A stretch of 64,000 bases of DNA. Source: Streptomyces sp. Q6. Its GTDB lineage: Bacteria > Actinomycetota > Actinomycetes > Streptomycetales > Streptomycetaceae. The notes under the pieces are model-generated. The model was not told the DNA's origin, did no database searches, and saw only the letters and a list, made by a program, of their open reading frames with translations. This document shows, piece after piece, positions 56,639 to 64,000 of this stretch; position 1 is the first letter of the stretch; the number at the start of each line of letters is the position of its first letter. The position numbers and the translations under genes were made by a program. The stretch lies in NCBI RefSeq assembly GCF_036967205.1, contig NZ_CP146022.1, positions 1,860,001 through 1,924,000 on the forward strand. Reading direction: 5' to 3'.

Positions 56639-56899
56639 GTGAACCTCGCCGATCTCTCCGCCTCGTCGCAGCCCTCGCCCACCACGCCCCAGTGCTCGGC
56701 CAAGGGCTGTCGCGCCGACGCCGTGTGGGTGCTGGCGTGGAACAACCCGAAGCTGCACACCCCGGACCGGCGCAAGACGTGGCTCGCGTGCGACGAGCAC
56801 CGCGAGCACCTCTCCCAGTTCCTGGGCGTGCGGGGGTTCCTGAAGGACGTCGTCACGCTGTCGGAGTGGGAGTCCCACCCCGACAACGACGGCGCGTAG
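56639..56899 (+). CDS. Small protein with putative zinc-binding Cys/His residues
   Basis: An 86-residue soluble protein. Cys residues in PQCSAKGCRADAVWVLAW and in WLACDEHREHLSQFL, with the adjacent His residues, suggest a C-x4-C...C-x2-H zinc site. The sequence WNNPKLHTPDRRKTW between them is distinctive. I recall similar short actinobacterial proteins but no named function. The start is GTG 56639. It is convergent with moaA, with only 3 bp between the stops. Confidence 0.75.
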   Translation: MNLADLSASSQPSPTTPQCSAKGCRADAVWVLAWNNPKLHTPDRRKTWLACDEHREHLSQFLGVRGFLKDVVTLSEWESHPDNDGA

Positions 56900-56902
56900 G
56901 CG

Positions 56903-57901
56903 TCAGCCGCCGATCGCGGACATCGGGCGGTCGGGCTGGAGGAACGTCGGGTCGTCGAGACCCGAGCCGGCCTTCTTGCCCCACATCGCGCGCTTCCAGA
57001 TATCGGCGATGCCCTCGTCGTCGCTCTCCGCGCCGTCCGCCCGCAGGGCCGCGCGCAGGTCCGTCTCCTCCGTGGCGAACAGGCAGGTGCGGACCTGGCC
57101 GTCGGCGGTGAGGCGGGTGCGGTCGCAGGCCGAGCAGAACGGGCGGGTGACCGAGGCGATGACGCCGACGCGGTGCGGGCCCCCGTCGACGACCCAGCGC
57201 TCGGCCGGGGCGGAGCCGCGCTCGTCGGAACCCTCGGGCGTCAGCTCGAAGCGCGTACGGAGCGAGGTGAGGATGTCCCCCGCGGTGATCATGCCGTCGC
57301 GCTTCCAGCCGTGCTGGGCGTCGAGCGGCATCTGCTCGATGAAGCGCAGTTCGTAGGAGTGCTCGACCGCCCAGGCCAGGAGCTCGGGAGCCTCGTCCTC
57401 GTTCAGCCCCGGCATCAGGACCGAGTTGATCTTCACCGGGGTCAGGCCCGCGTCGTGGGCGGCCTCCAGGCCCTCGATGACGTCCTTGTGGCGGTCGCGG
57501 CGGGTCAGTGTCTTGAAGACGTCCGGGCGCAGGGTGTCCAGCGACACGTTCACCCGGTCGAGGCCCGCTTCCTTGAGCGCCCGCGCGGTGCGCTTGAGCC
57601 CGATCCCGTTCGTCGTCAGGGACATCTGGGGGCGGGGCTCCAGGGCGGCGACCCGCTCGACGATGCCGACCAGACCCGGGCGGAGCAGGGGTTCGCCGCC
57701 GGTGAAGCGGACCTCGGTGATGCCGAGGTGGGTGACGGCGATGCGGATGAGGCGGACGATCTCGTCGTCCGTCAGCAGGTCCGGCTTGGCCAGCCATTGC
57801 AGGCCCTCTTCGGGCATGCAGTACGTACAGCGGAGATTGCACCGGTCGGTCAACGAGACCCGGAGGTCGGTGGCCACTCGGCCGAAAGTGTCGATGAGCA
57901 C
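56903..57901 (-). CDS. moaA: GTP 3',8-cyclase MoaA
   Basis: A 332-residue radical SAM enzyme that converts GTP to the cyclic intermediate in molybdenum cofactor synthesis. The N-terminal 4Fe-4S motif is CNLRCTYCMPEEG (C-x3-C-x2-C), and the C-terminal cluster motif is FCSACDRTRLTADGQVRTCLF in its usual position (C-x2-C-x13-C). FTGGEPLLRPGL and the terminal Gly-Gly (SAIGG), needed for activity, are present. GTG 57901 is chosen because GGGAGGGG lies upstream; the frame is open to 57964. No other moa gene is adjacent. Confidence 0.97.
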   Translation of the reverse strand: MLIDTFGRVATDLRVSLTDRCNLRCTYCMPEEGLQWLAKPDLLTDDEIVRLIRIAVTHLGITEVRFTGGEPLLRPGLVGIVERVAALEPRPQMSLTTNGIGLKRTARALKEAGLDRVNVSLDTLRPDVFKTLTRRDRHKDVIEGLEAAHDAGLTPVKINSVLMPGLNEDEAPELLAWAVEHSYELRFIEQMPLDAQHGWKRDGMITAGDILTSLRTRFELTPEGSDERGSAPAERWVVDGGPHRVGVIASVTRPFCSACDRTRLTADGQVRTCLFATEETDLRAALRADGAESDDEGIADIWKRAMWGKKAGSGLDDPTFLQPDRPMSAIGG

Positions 57902-57992
57902 GTGGGCCCCCTCCCTGAGCGCGTTCTGCCTGACACCGCCGAGCCTACGTGACGGGTATGACATCGACAGGCCGAAGATCCCACGAGCGTGC

Positions 57993-58038
57993 CGCGCCCC
58001 CGTCGTAGAGAGCTACAGCCTTCTACGGCGGGGGCGCG
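57993..58038 (-). terminator. Hairpin terminator of the symporter operon
   Basis: A 17-bp stem with one mismatch or wobble (57993-58009 with 58022-58038) and a 12-nt loop, 16 bp beyond the stop of the minus-strand symporter gene. It insulates moaA downstream. Confidence 0.82.
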
Positions 58039-58053
58039 CGGCGTACGGGTGGG

Positions 58054-59679
58054 TCAGTGGGCTCCGGTGCCGGTCAGGGACCGGACCTCGAGCTCCGCGT
58101 ACTTGCCCTTGTCGGCCTTCTCCTTGGCCATGTACGTACCGATGACGCCCAGCAGGAATCCGACCGGGATCGAGATGATGCCGGGGTTCTCCAGCGGGAA
58201 CCAGTGGAAGTCGACGCCCTTGAACATGGAGGTCTTCGGGTTGCCCGAGACGACCGGTGAGAACAGGACGAGGAAGACCGCGGTGAAGAGGCCTCCGTAG
58301 ATCGACCAGAGGGCGCCGTTGGTGTTGAAGCGCTTCCAGAAGAGGCTGTAGAGGATCGTCGGCAGGTTGGCGGAGGCGGCGACCGCGAAGGCGAGCGCGA
58401 CCAGGCCGGCCACGTTCAGGTCGCGGGCGAGCGCGCCGAGCGCGATCGAGATGATGCCGATGAAGACGGTCGCCCAGCGGGCCGCCTGCATCTCCTGCTT
58501 CTCCGACGCCTTGCCGCGCTTGATGACGTTCGCGTAGATGTCGTGCGCGAACGAGGACGACGAGGCGAGGGTGAGGCCCGCGACGACCGCGAGGATCGTG
58601 GCGAACGCGACCGCCGAGATCGAGGCGAGGAGGATCGCGCCCCAGTTGGAGTCGACGCCCCCCAGATGCAGGGCCAGCAGGGGCGCCGCCGTGTTGCCCG
58701 CCGGGTTGGAGGCGATGATCTCGTCCGGCTTGATGAGGGCGGCCGCGCCGAAGCCGAGCGCGATCGTCATCAGGTAGAAGGCGCCGATGATGCCGATGGC
58801 CCAGTTGACCGACTTACGGGCGGCCTTGGCGGTCGGCACCGTGTAGAAGCGGATCAGGATGTGCGGCAGGCCGGCGGTGCCGAGGACGAGCGCGATGCCC
58901 AGCGAGATGAAGTCGATCTTCGAGGTGCCGGTGGCGCCGTACTTGAGACCGGGCTCCAGGAACGGGGTGCCCTTGCCGCTGTTCGAGGCGGCCGTGCCGA
59001 GCAGGTCGGAGATGTTGAAGTTGAACTTCAGCATGACCAGGAAGGTGAGGAGGATGGCGCCGGCGATCAGCAGGACCGCCTTGACCATCTGCACCCAGGT
59101 GGTGCCCTTCATGCCGCCGATCGTCACGTACACGATCATCAGGACGCCGACGAGGGCGACGATGCCGACCTTGCCCGCGTCCGAGGTGATGCCGAGCAGG
59201 AGCGAGACGAGGACGCCCGCGCCCGCCATCTGCGCGAGCAGGTAGAAGATCGAGACGACGATCGTGGAGGTGCCGGCCGCCGTGCGGACCGGGCGCTGGC
59301 GCATCCGGTAGGCGAGGACGTCGCCCATCGTGTAGCGGCCGGAGTTGCGCAGCGGTTCGGCGACCAGGAGGAGCGCCACGAGCCAGGCGACCAGGAAGCC
59401 GATGGAGTAGAGGAAGCCGTCGTAGCCGAAGAGGGCGATGGCGCCGGCGATACCGAGGAAGGACGCCGCCGACATGTAGTCGCCGGAGACGGCGAGGCCG
59501 TTCTGGAAGGCGGTGAACTGGCGGCCGCCCGCGTAGAAGTCGGACGCGCTCTTGGTCTGGCGGCCGGCCCATACGGTGATGACGAGGGTCGCGACGACGA
59601 ACACAGCGAACAGGGTGATGATCAGCGGCCGGTGCTCGCTGGCCTCTGCGGCGGCGAGCAGCTGCGGTGCGGGGCTCAT
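58054..59679 (-). CDS. Sodium:solute symporter, cation/acetate type (ActP-like)
   Basis: A 541-residue permease of the solute:sodium symporter family with about 13 hydrophobic helices. The blocks ASDFYAGGRQFTAFQNGLAV, SGDYMSAASFLGIAGAIALF and GTAGLPHILIRFYTVPTAKA are the ActP-type signature, so acetate or a similar monocarboxylate is the likely substrate. ATG 59679 overlaps the stop of the DUF485 gene (ATGA). The DUF485-ActP pair is widely conserved. The C-terminus is a short hydrophilic tail. A hairpin terminator follows. Confidence 0.93.
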   Translation of the reverse strand: MSPAPQLLAAAEASEHRPLIITLFAVFVVATLVITVWAGRQTKSASDFYAGGRQFTAFQNGLAVSGDYMSAASFLGIAGAIALFGYDGFLYSIGFLVAWLVALLLVAEPLRNSGRYTMGDVLAYRMRQRPVRTAAGTSTIVVSIFYLLAQMAGAGVLVSLLLGITSDAGKVGIVALVGVLMIVYVTIGGMKGTTWVQMVKAVLLIAGAILLTFLVMLKFNFNISDLLGTAASNSGKGTPFLEPGLKYGATGTSKIDFISLGIALVLGTAGLPHILIRFYTVPTAKAARKSVNWAIGIIGAFYLMTIALGFGAAALIKPDEIIASNPAGNTAAPLLALHLGGVDSNWGAILLASISAVAFATILAVVAGLTLASSSSFAHDIYANVIKRGKASEKQEMQAARWATVFIGIISIALGALARDLNVAGLVALAFAVAASANLPTILYSLFWKRFNTNGALWSIYGGLFTAVFLVLFSPVVSGNPKTSMFKGVDFHWFPLENPGIISIPVGFLLGVIGTYMAKEKADKGKYAELEVRSLTGTGAH

Positions 59680-60044
59680 GCGCCGCCCTCCAGACGGGAC
59701 TTGAGGGCCTCGGACTTGGGGTCGAGCTTCGCGGCGGAGTACCGCGCGTACCACCAGGCGATGAGGAACGTGGTCAGGAACTGGGCGAGGCCGAGGAGGA
59801 AGGCGACGTTGATGTTGCCGAAGACCTTGGTGCCCATGAAGTCGCCCGCGTAGTTGGAGAGCAGGACGTACAGCAGGTACCAGGCGATGAACGCGATCGT
59901 CAGCGGGAACGCGAACGAGCGGTGCGCGCGGCGCAGTTCACCGAACTCCGCGCTCTCCTGCACCTCGATGAACTCCTCGGTGGAGGGCAGGGTGGGACGG
60001 GCGTCCGGACTGCCCTTCTGGGGTGGTGGTGCGTCGGTGGCCAC
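59676..60044 (-). CDS. DUF485 domain membrane protein
   Basis: A 122-residue protein with two hydrophobic helices (FPLTIAFIAWYLLYVLLSNY and VAFLLGLAQFLTTFLIAWWY) and the DUF485 pattern ESAEFGELRRAHRSFAFP. DUF485 proteins are encoded with ActP-type symporters and may assist them. GTG 60044 is chosen because GAGGAGA lies 7 nt upstream; an ATG further up at about 60113 would add a Pro/Ser-rich stretch. The ATG of the symporter overlaps its stop. A CRP-like palindrome lies about 90 bp upstream. Confidence 0.92.
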   Translation of the reverse strand: MATDAPPPQKGSPDARPTLPSTEEFIEVQESAEFGELRRAHRSFAFPLTIAFIAWYLLYVLLSNYAGDFMGTKVFGNINVAFLLGLAQFLTTFLIAWWYARYSAAKLDPKSEALKSRLEGGA

Positions 60045-60132
60045 GGAGTCTCCTCGCGGTGCGGATGCGGTCGGCAGGGACGGGGACGGGCTGGGGGACG
60101 GGGGTGTGCGCATGGTGGAACTGGACCTCACA

Positions 60133-60146
60133 GTGACGTGGATCAC
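60133..60146. promoter_or_regulatory. CRP-like binding site (GTGA-N6-TCAC)
   Basis: GTGACGTGGATCAC matches the CRP half sites GTGA and TCAC with the correct 6-bp spacing and the streptomycete Crp pattern. It is 89 bp upstream of the DUF485 GTG. Regulation of an acetate symporter by a cAMP receptor protein would parallel enteric bacteria, but is inferred. Confidence 0.55.
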
Positions 60147-60334
60147 GTGGGCCGGGTCGCGATGGTAGGGCTCTCCGGCGTGATCCAACAGGGGGCTGGA
60201 TCGTGCTCGTACCCCCTGTCCAACGTCACGGGGACACGCGCGGGGTGGTTCAACTCCCCTGATTTCTTTCGGAACTCGTTGATGACCTGCGGCGACTAGA
60301 GATACGTTCGCACCGCACCACGCGTCATGTACCT

Positions 60335-60364
60335 GCCCGAGCACCACTCGTGTCTCGGGCTTTT
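60335..60364 (+). terminator. Short hairpin with T run in the subtilase leader
   Basis: GCCCGAG (60335-60341) pairs with CTCGGGC (60354-60360), followed directly by TTTT, 38 bp before the first subtilase start. It could attenuate the subtilase operon. The stem is only 7 bp. Confidence 0.5.
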
Positions 60365-60402
60365 CCGTATTCGCCTCATACGACGGATGATGTGGAGATC
60401 CC

Positions 60403-61935
60403 ATGGCTCATCTGCCCGCCAGACGCCGCATGGCCCTCGCCCTGCCGATCGGCATCGCGCTCACGGCCTCCTTCGGTTTCCTGCCGTCCGCGGTCGCCGC
60501 GCCGGCCGACTCCCCTGCCGCCTCGGGGACTTCGGCGAGCTCGGCCTCTTCCCTCGCGTACGTGGTCAACACGCGTAGCACCGACTCCCGCACCATCGCC
60601 TCCGTGGGCCGCGCGATATCCGCGGCCGGAGGCTCCATTGTCGAGACGTACGCCAAGATCGGCGTCTTCGTCGTGCACTCCTCGAACCCGGACTTCGGCA
60701 AGCGGATACGGGCCGCGAAGGGCGTCGCCACGGCGGGCGCCACGCGCACCGCGCCGCTCAGCCTGGCCGGCACCACCGACGAGGGCGCGGTCCAGAAGCT
60801 CTCCGCCGCCGACGCCAAGTCCCTGGCGGCGCAGGCCACTTCGGGCCAGGAACCGCTCGAGGCGGACCAGTGGGACCTGCGGGCCATGGGCGCCGACAAG
60901 GCCGCGGCCATCAACCCGGGCAGCCGCAACGTCACGGTCGGTGTCATCGACACCGGCGTCGACGACACCCACCCCGACCTCGCCGCGAACTTCTCCGCCT
61001 CCCAGTCCGCGAACTGTGTCGGCGGCAAGGCGGACACCTCGCCGGGCGCCTGGCGGCCCGCGAACCCGGAGCACTACCACGGCACCCACGTCGCCGGTGA
61101 GATCGCCGCCGCGCGCAACGGCATCGGCGTCGCGGGCGTCGCGCCCGGCGTGAAGGTCGCGGGCATCAAGGTGGCCGACCCGGTCAGCGAGCTGTTCTAC
61201 CCGGAGAGCGTCGTGTGCGCCTTCGTGTTCGCCGCCGACCACGGCATCGAGGTCACCAACAACAGCTACTACGTGGACCCCTGGCTCTACAACTGCATGG
61301 ACGACCCCGACCAGCGGGCCATCGTCGACGCGGTCAACCGGGCCCAGCTGTACGCCACCAAGAAGGGCACCCTGAACCTCGCCTCGGCGGGCAACTCCAA
61401 CGACGACCTCGACTCCGACGCGATCGTCGACGAGTCGAGCCCCGACGACTCGACGGCGGTCACCCGCACCATCGACCCGCACACCTGCTTCGACGTCCCG
61501 ACCCAGCTCCCGGGCGTCGTGACGGTCAGCGCGACGGGCGTGAACAAGTCCAAGTCGTACTACTCGAGTTACGGCAACGGCGTCATCGACATCGCGGCGC
61601 CCGGCGGCGACAAGTACCAGATCCCGGACACCCCGTCGAAGAACGGCCGCATCCTCTCCACGATGCCCGGCGGCCAGTACGGCTTCCTCCAGGGCACGTC
61701 GATGGCGTCGCCGCACGCCGCCGGTGTCGCCGCGCTCCTCAAGTCGACGCACCCGAAGGCCGGTCCGGCCGAGCTCCAGCGCCTGATGAAGGCGCAGGCC
61801 GACGAGCAGGCGTGCCCCGCCTCGTACGACGGTGACGGCGACGGTGTCGTCGACGCCACCTGCGAGGGCGGCGTGCAGCGCAACGGCTTCTACGGCTACG
61901 GCATCGTGAACGCCCTCAAGGCCGTCAAGAAGTGA
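60403..61935 (+). CDS. Secreted S8 family serine peptidase (subtilase), first of three
   Basis: A 510-residue exported subtilisin-like protease. A signal peptide covers about residues 1-32 (RRRMALALPIGIALTASFGF, cut near AVA-AP), then an inhibitor-like propeptide (about 50-110, LAYVVNTRSTDSRTIASVGR). The catalytic triad is Asp in VGVIDTGVDDTHPDL, His in YHGTHVAGEIAAARNG and Ser in GTSMASPHAAGVAALLKS. Near the C-terminus a calcium-loop-like DGDGDGVVDATCEGG sits between two Cys. The next paralogue begins with a GTG overlapping this stop (GTGA), so the array is an operon. Confidence 0.95.
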   Translation: MAHLPARRRMALALPIGIALTASFGFLPSAVAAPADSPAASGTSASSASSLAYVVNTRSTDSRTIASVGRAISAAGGSIVETYAKIGVFVVHSSNPDFGKRIRAAKGVATAGATRTAPLSLAGTTDEGAVQKLSAADAKSLAAQATSGQEPLEADQWDLRAMGADKAAAINPGSRNVTVGVIDTGVDDTHPDLAANFSASQSANCVGGKADTSPGAWRPANPEHYHGTHVAGEIAAARNGIGVAGVAPGVKVAGIKVADPVSELFYPESVVCAFVFAADHGIEVTNNSYYVDPWLYNCMDDPDQRAIVDAVNRAQLYATKKGTLNLASAGNSNDDLDSDAIVDESSPDDSTAVTRTIDPHTCFDVPTQLPGVVTVSATGVNKSKSYYSSYGNGVIDIAAPGGDKYQIPDTPSKNGRILSTMPGGQYGFLQGTSMASPHAAGVAALLKSTHPKAGPAELQRLMKAQADEQACPASYDGDGDGVVDATCEGGVQRNGFYGYGIVNALKAVKK

Positions 61936-63452
61936 GGGGCGTCGCGCGTGGGAGAGCGCGCCTTGCGAGAGCGCTCGCGGTGTCGGCCGGGCTCGCGATG
62001 GCGTCCGCGCTCGTCGTGGTGCCCGACGCCGTCGCGGCCGACGCGCCCGTCGCGACGGACGGACCGCTGCTGAGCTACGTCGTCAACGTCGCACCCGGGC
62101 ACGGGACTTCGTCGTCCGTGCGGCGGGAGATCGCGGCGGCGGGCGGCAGCGTCGTCATCGCGTACGACAAGATCGGCGTCATCGTCGCCCACTCCAAGAA
62201 CCCGGACTTCGGGACGACGATCCGCGGTGCGCGCGGGGTGCGGAGCGCGGGCGCGACCCGTACCGCGCCGCTCGCCGCGTCGGCCACGGACGAGACGGGC
62301 ACGACGCAGGCGCTGACCGGCGCGCAGGTCGCGAAGGCCGGTGCGCGGGCCGCCGCGACGCAGGAGCCGCTGGAGCCCAACCAGTGGGACATGCGGCTGA
62401 TCGGCGCCGACAGGGCGAACGCGATCGAGGACGGCAGCCGCACCGTGACGGTCGGTGTCATCGACACCGGCGTCGACGACACCCACCCCGACCTCGCGCC
62501 GAACTTCTCCGCCTCCCAGTCCGCGAACTGCGTGGGCGGCAAGCCGGACGCGTCGTTCGGCGCGTGGCGCCCGTACGAGGCCGCCGCCGACCACGGGACA
62601 CACGTGGCGGGCACGATCGCCGCCGCCCGCAACGGGGTCGGCGTCGCGGGTGTCGCGCCGGGCGTGAAGGTCGCCGCGATCAAGGTGGCCGACCCGGGCA
62701 CGCAGCTCTTCTACACGGAGTCCGTGGTCTGCGGGTTCGTGTGGGCCGCCGACCACGGCATCGACATCACCAACAACAGCTACTACTCCGACCCCTGGTA
62801 CATGAACTGCGTGACCGACGCCGATCAGAAGGCTCTGGTCGACTCGATCTCGCGGGCCATCCGCTACGCGCGGGACAAGGGCGTCACGAGCGTGGCGAGC
62901 GCCCACAACTTCAACGACGACCTGGCGTCGGACTCGGTGACCGACACGTCGAGTCCGGACGACGGCACTCCTGTCGAGCGCACCGTCGACCCGTCCGAGT
63001 GCCCGATCGCCCCGGAGATGCTGCCGGGGATCGTGACGGTGTCGTCGGTGGGTGTCACCAAGGAGAAGGCGTACTACTCCAACTACGGCAACGGCGTCAT
63101 CGACGTCTCCGCGCCGGGTGGGGACGGCCGCAAGCCGGCCGACACCCCGGACAGGAACGGCCGTGTCCTGTCGACGCTGCCGGGCGGCGGCTGGGGCTAC
63201 AAGCAGGGCACGTCGATGGCGGCCCCGCACGTGTCCGGCGTGCTCGCGCTGCTCAAGTCCACGCATCCGAAGGCGACTCCGGGCCAGTTGGAGTCGCTCC
63301 TGAAGAAGCAGGCCGACGAGCAGGCGTGCCCGAGCGACCCGTACGACAGTGACGGCGACGGTGTCGTCGACGCGGTCTGCGAGGGCGTCGCGCAGCACAA
63401 CGGCTTCTACGGCCACGGAATCGTCGACGCGCTCAAGGCCGTCACGAAGTAG
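61932..63452 (+). CDS. Secreted S8 family serine peptidase (subtilase), second of three
   Basis: A 506-residue paralogue of the preceding gene, sharing most of the catalytic domain. The triad residues lie in VGVIDTGVDDTHPDLAPNFS, DHGTHVAGTIAAARNG and GTSMAAPHVSGVLALLKS. The DSDGDGVVDAVCEG calcium-loop-like segment and flanking Cys are retained. The signal peptide is LARALAVSAGLAMASALVVV, cut near AAD-AP. GTG 61932 overlaps the stop of the first gene. Its stop begins a 15-bp repeat that regenerates TAG several times before the third gene. Confidence 0.95.
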   Translation: MRGVARGRARLARALAVSAGLAMASALVVVPDAVAADAPVATDGPLLSYVVNVAPGHGTSSSVRREIAAAGGSVVIAYDKIGVIVAHSKNPDFGTTIRGARGVRSAGATRTAPLAASATDETGTTQALTGAQVAKAGARAAATQEPLEPNQWDMRLIGADRANAIEDGSRTVTVGVIDTGVDDTHPDLAPNFSASQSANCVGGKPDASFGAWRPYEAAADHGTHVAGTIAAARNGVGVAGVAPGVKVAAIKVADPGTQLFYTESVVCGFVWAADHGIDITNNSYYSDPWYMNCVTDADQKALVDSISRAIRYARDKGVTSVASAHNFNDDLASDSVTDTSSPDDGTPVERTVDPSECPIAPEMLPGIVTVSSVGVTKEKAYYSNYGNGVIDVSAPGGDGRKPADTPDRNGRVLSTLPGGGWGYKQGTSMAAPHVSGVLALLKSTHPKATPGQLESLLKKQADEQACPSDPYDSDGDGVVDAVCEGVAQHNGFYGHGIVDALKAVTK

Positions 63453-63500
63453 CTCGTCACGGAGTAGCTCGTCATGGAGTAGCTCGTCACGACGTAAGGG
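63441..63500. repeat. 15-bp tandem repeat carrying serial in-frame stop codons
   Basis: Three units GTCACGAAGTAGCTC, GTCACGGAGTAGCTC and GTCATGGAGTAGCTC occupy 63441-63485, with a fourth partial unit GTCACGACGTAAGGG to 63500. The period is a multiple of three, so each unit repeats the last codons and stop of the second subtilase gene in frame. It lies just before the ATG of the third subtilase gene. Confidence 0.93.
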
Positions 63501-63512
63501 ATTCCATCACCC

Positions 63513-64000
63513 ATGAAATCGCGTCTCATACGGACCCTGGCGCTTCCGGCGGGGCTCGCCACGGCGGCGGCGCTCGCCGTCGTCCCGAACGCGGTGGCCT
63601 CGCAGGCACCGGTCGCCGCGGACGGGCCGCGGCTCAGCTATGTCGTCAACGTCCGCCCGGGGCACGGCGGTTCCGCCTCCGTGCGACAGGCCATCGCGGC
63701 GGCCGGCGGTTCCGTCGTCATCACGTACGACTCGATCGGTGTCGTCGTCGTCCACTCGAAGAACCCGGACTTCGCACGCACGGTCCGGGCCGCGCGGGGC
63801 ATCGAGTCGGCCGGTGCCACGCGCACCGCGCCGCTGGCCGCGCAGTCCAGTGACGACCTCGCCACCGAGCAGGTGCTGACGGCCGACGAGGTCAAGAAGG
63901 CCGCCGCAACGGCGAGTTCGGGCCAGGACCCGCTGGAGCCCCTGCAGTGGGACCTGCCCGCCATCAACGCGGACCAGGCGCACCAGAAGTCGCTGGGCAG
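63513..64000 (+). CDS. Secreted S8 family serine peptidase (subtilase), third of three, cut by window end
   Basis: The first 162 codons of another paralogue. The signal peptide is KSRLIRTLALPAGLATAAAL, cut near AVA-SQ, followed by the same propeptide pattern as its neighbours (LSYVVNVRPGHGGSASVRQA, then VVVVHSKNPDFARTVRAARG). The catalytic domain begins around DPLEPLQWDLPAINADQAHQ and continues beyond base 64000, so the triad is not visible. It starts 60 bp after the second gene. The array may extend further. Confidence 0.9.
   Translation, partial: MKSRLIRTLALPAGLATAAALAVVPNAVASQAPVAADGPRLSYVVNVRPGHGGSASVRQAIAAAGGSVVITYDSIGVVVVHSKNPDFARTVRAARGIESAGATRTAPLAAQSSDDLATEQVLTADEVKKAAATASSGQDPLEPLQWDLPAINADQAHQKSLG

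Larger units (their letters stand above)
60045..60402. other. Divergent regulatory region between DUF485-symporter and subtilase genes
   Basis: About 358 bp with no gene I can support. It contains a CRP-type palindrome near the symporter operon and a short terminator-like hairpin near the first subtilase gene, each listed separately. Promoters for both directions must lie here. Confidence 0.75.

Noticed and set aside
58543-59853. A plus-strand frame of 436 codons opposite the symporter
   Set aside because: It is antisense to a well-supported permease and has charged low-complexity sequence typical of GC-rich shadow frames.

Overview
The window is a high-GC (about 70 percent) actinobacterial chromosome segment that fits Streptomyces. 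The signs are GTG/TTG starts with strong Shine-Dalgarno sequences, many 4-bp ATGA/GTGA overlaps, two chaplin genes, a streptophobe-type membrane protein, an rRNA operon without a spacer tRNA, and the tlyA-nadK-recN order. It looks like core chromosome. I see no integrase, transposase, phage module, CRISPR array or biosynthetic cluster.

Layout. 1-6.3 kb: 3' end of a GH15 glycosidase, a Tat-exported FAD amine oxidase, an APC permease and a divergent PucR regulator, a plausible amine-uptake and oxidation module. 6.35-12.5 kb: a minus-strand run of GT4 glycosyltransferase, MraY/WecA-like protein, recN, nadK, tlyA and a small acidic protein. The first three each carry an apparent single-base deletion. 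12.5-16.9 kb: an SCP2-like protein, then a siderophore-uptake ATPase with two permeases and a divergent siderophore-interacting flavoprotein, with a DtxR-type iron box between them. 16.9-21.4 kb: a NagD-like HAD phosphatase, a DUF1015 protein, and a repeat-rich Arg/Asp/Gly protein with a helical-repeat C-terminus. 21.5-27.3 kb: complete rRNA operon on the minus strand (16S, 23S, 5S) with boxA elements and an intrinsic terminator. 27.3-33.5 kb: DNA glycosylase, Spo0M, PEBP-like protein, HNH nuclease, SPFH/NfeD pair, an ABC ATPase and an unknown protein. 33.7-39.4 kb: two cysteine-free chaplins, a GAF histidine kinase with NarL-type regulator, an SDR coupled to a QueA-like protein, and a secreted SLT-domain cell-wall hydrolase. 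39.5-48.9 kb: an FHA-FHA-ABC half transporter, a frameshifted streptophobe protein, serB, sixA-like phosphatase, small membrane proteins, an MFS exporter and a divergent FadR-type regulator. 48.9-57.9 kb: fabI-fabG, the tldD-pmbA pair with a 113-bp insertion at their junction, tyrS, small proteins and moaA. 58.0-64.0 kb: a DUF485-actP acetate-type symporter pair with a CRP-like site upstream, then three tandem S8 subtilases, the third cut by the window end.

The most notable points are: five apparent one-base deletions, all inside C or G runs (two in one gene), which look like systematic sequence error; the RGG/RD-rich protein directly downstream of the rRNA operon; a QueA-family protein with altered active-site motifs fused in expression to an SDR; a 32-bp direct repeat that separates tldD from pmbA and creates a 38-codon coupled ORF; and a tandem subtilase array with a 15-bp repeat that makes serial in-frame stop codons. 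I did not find an unmistakable new multi-gene system.
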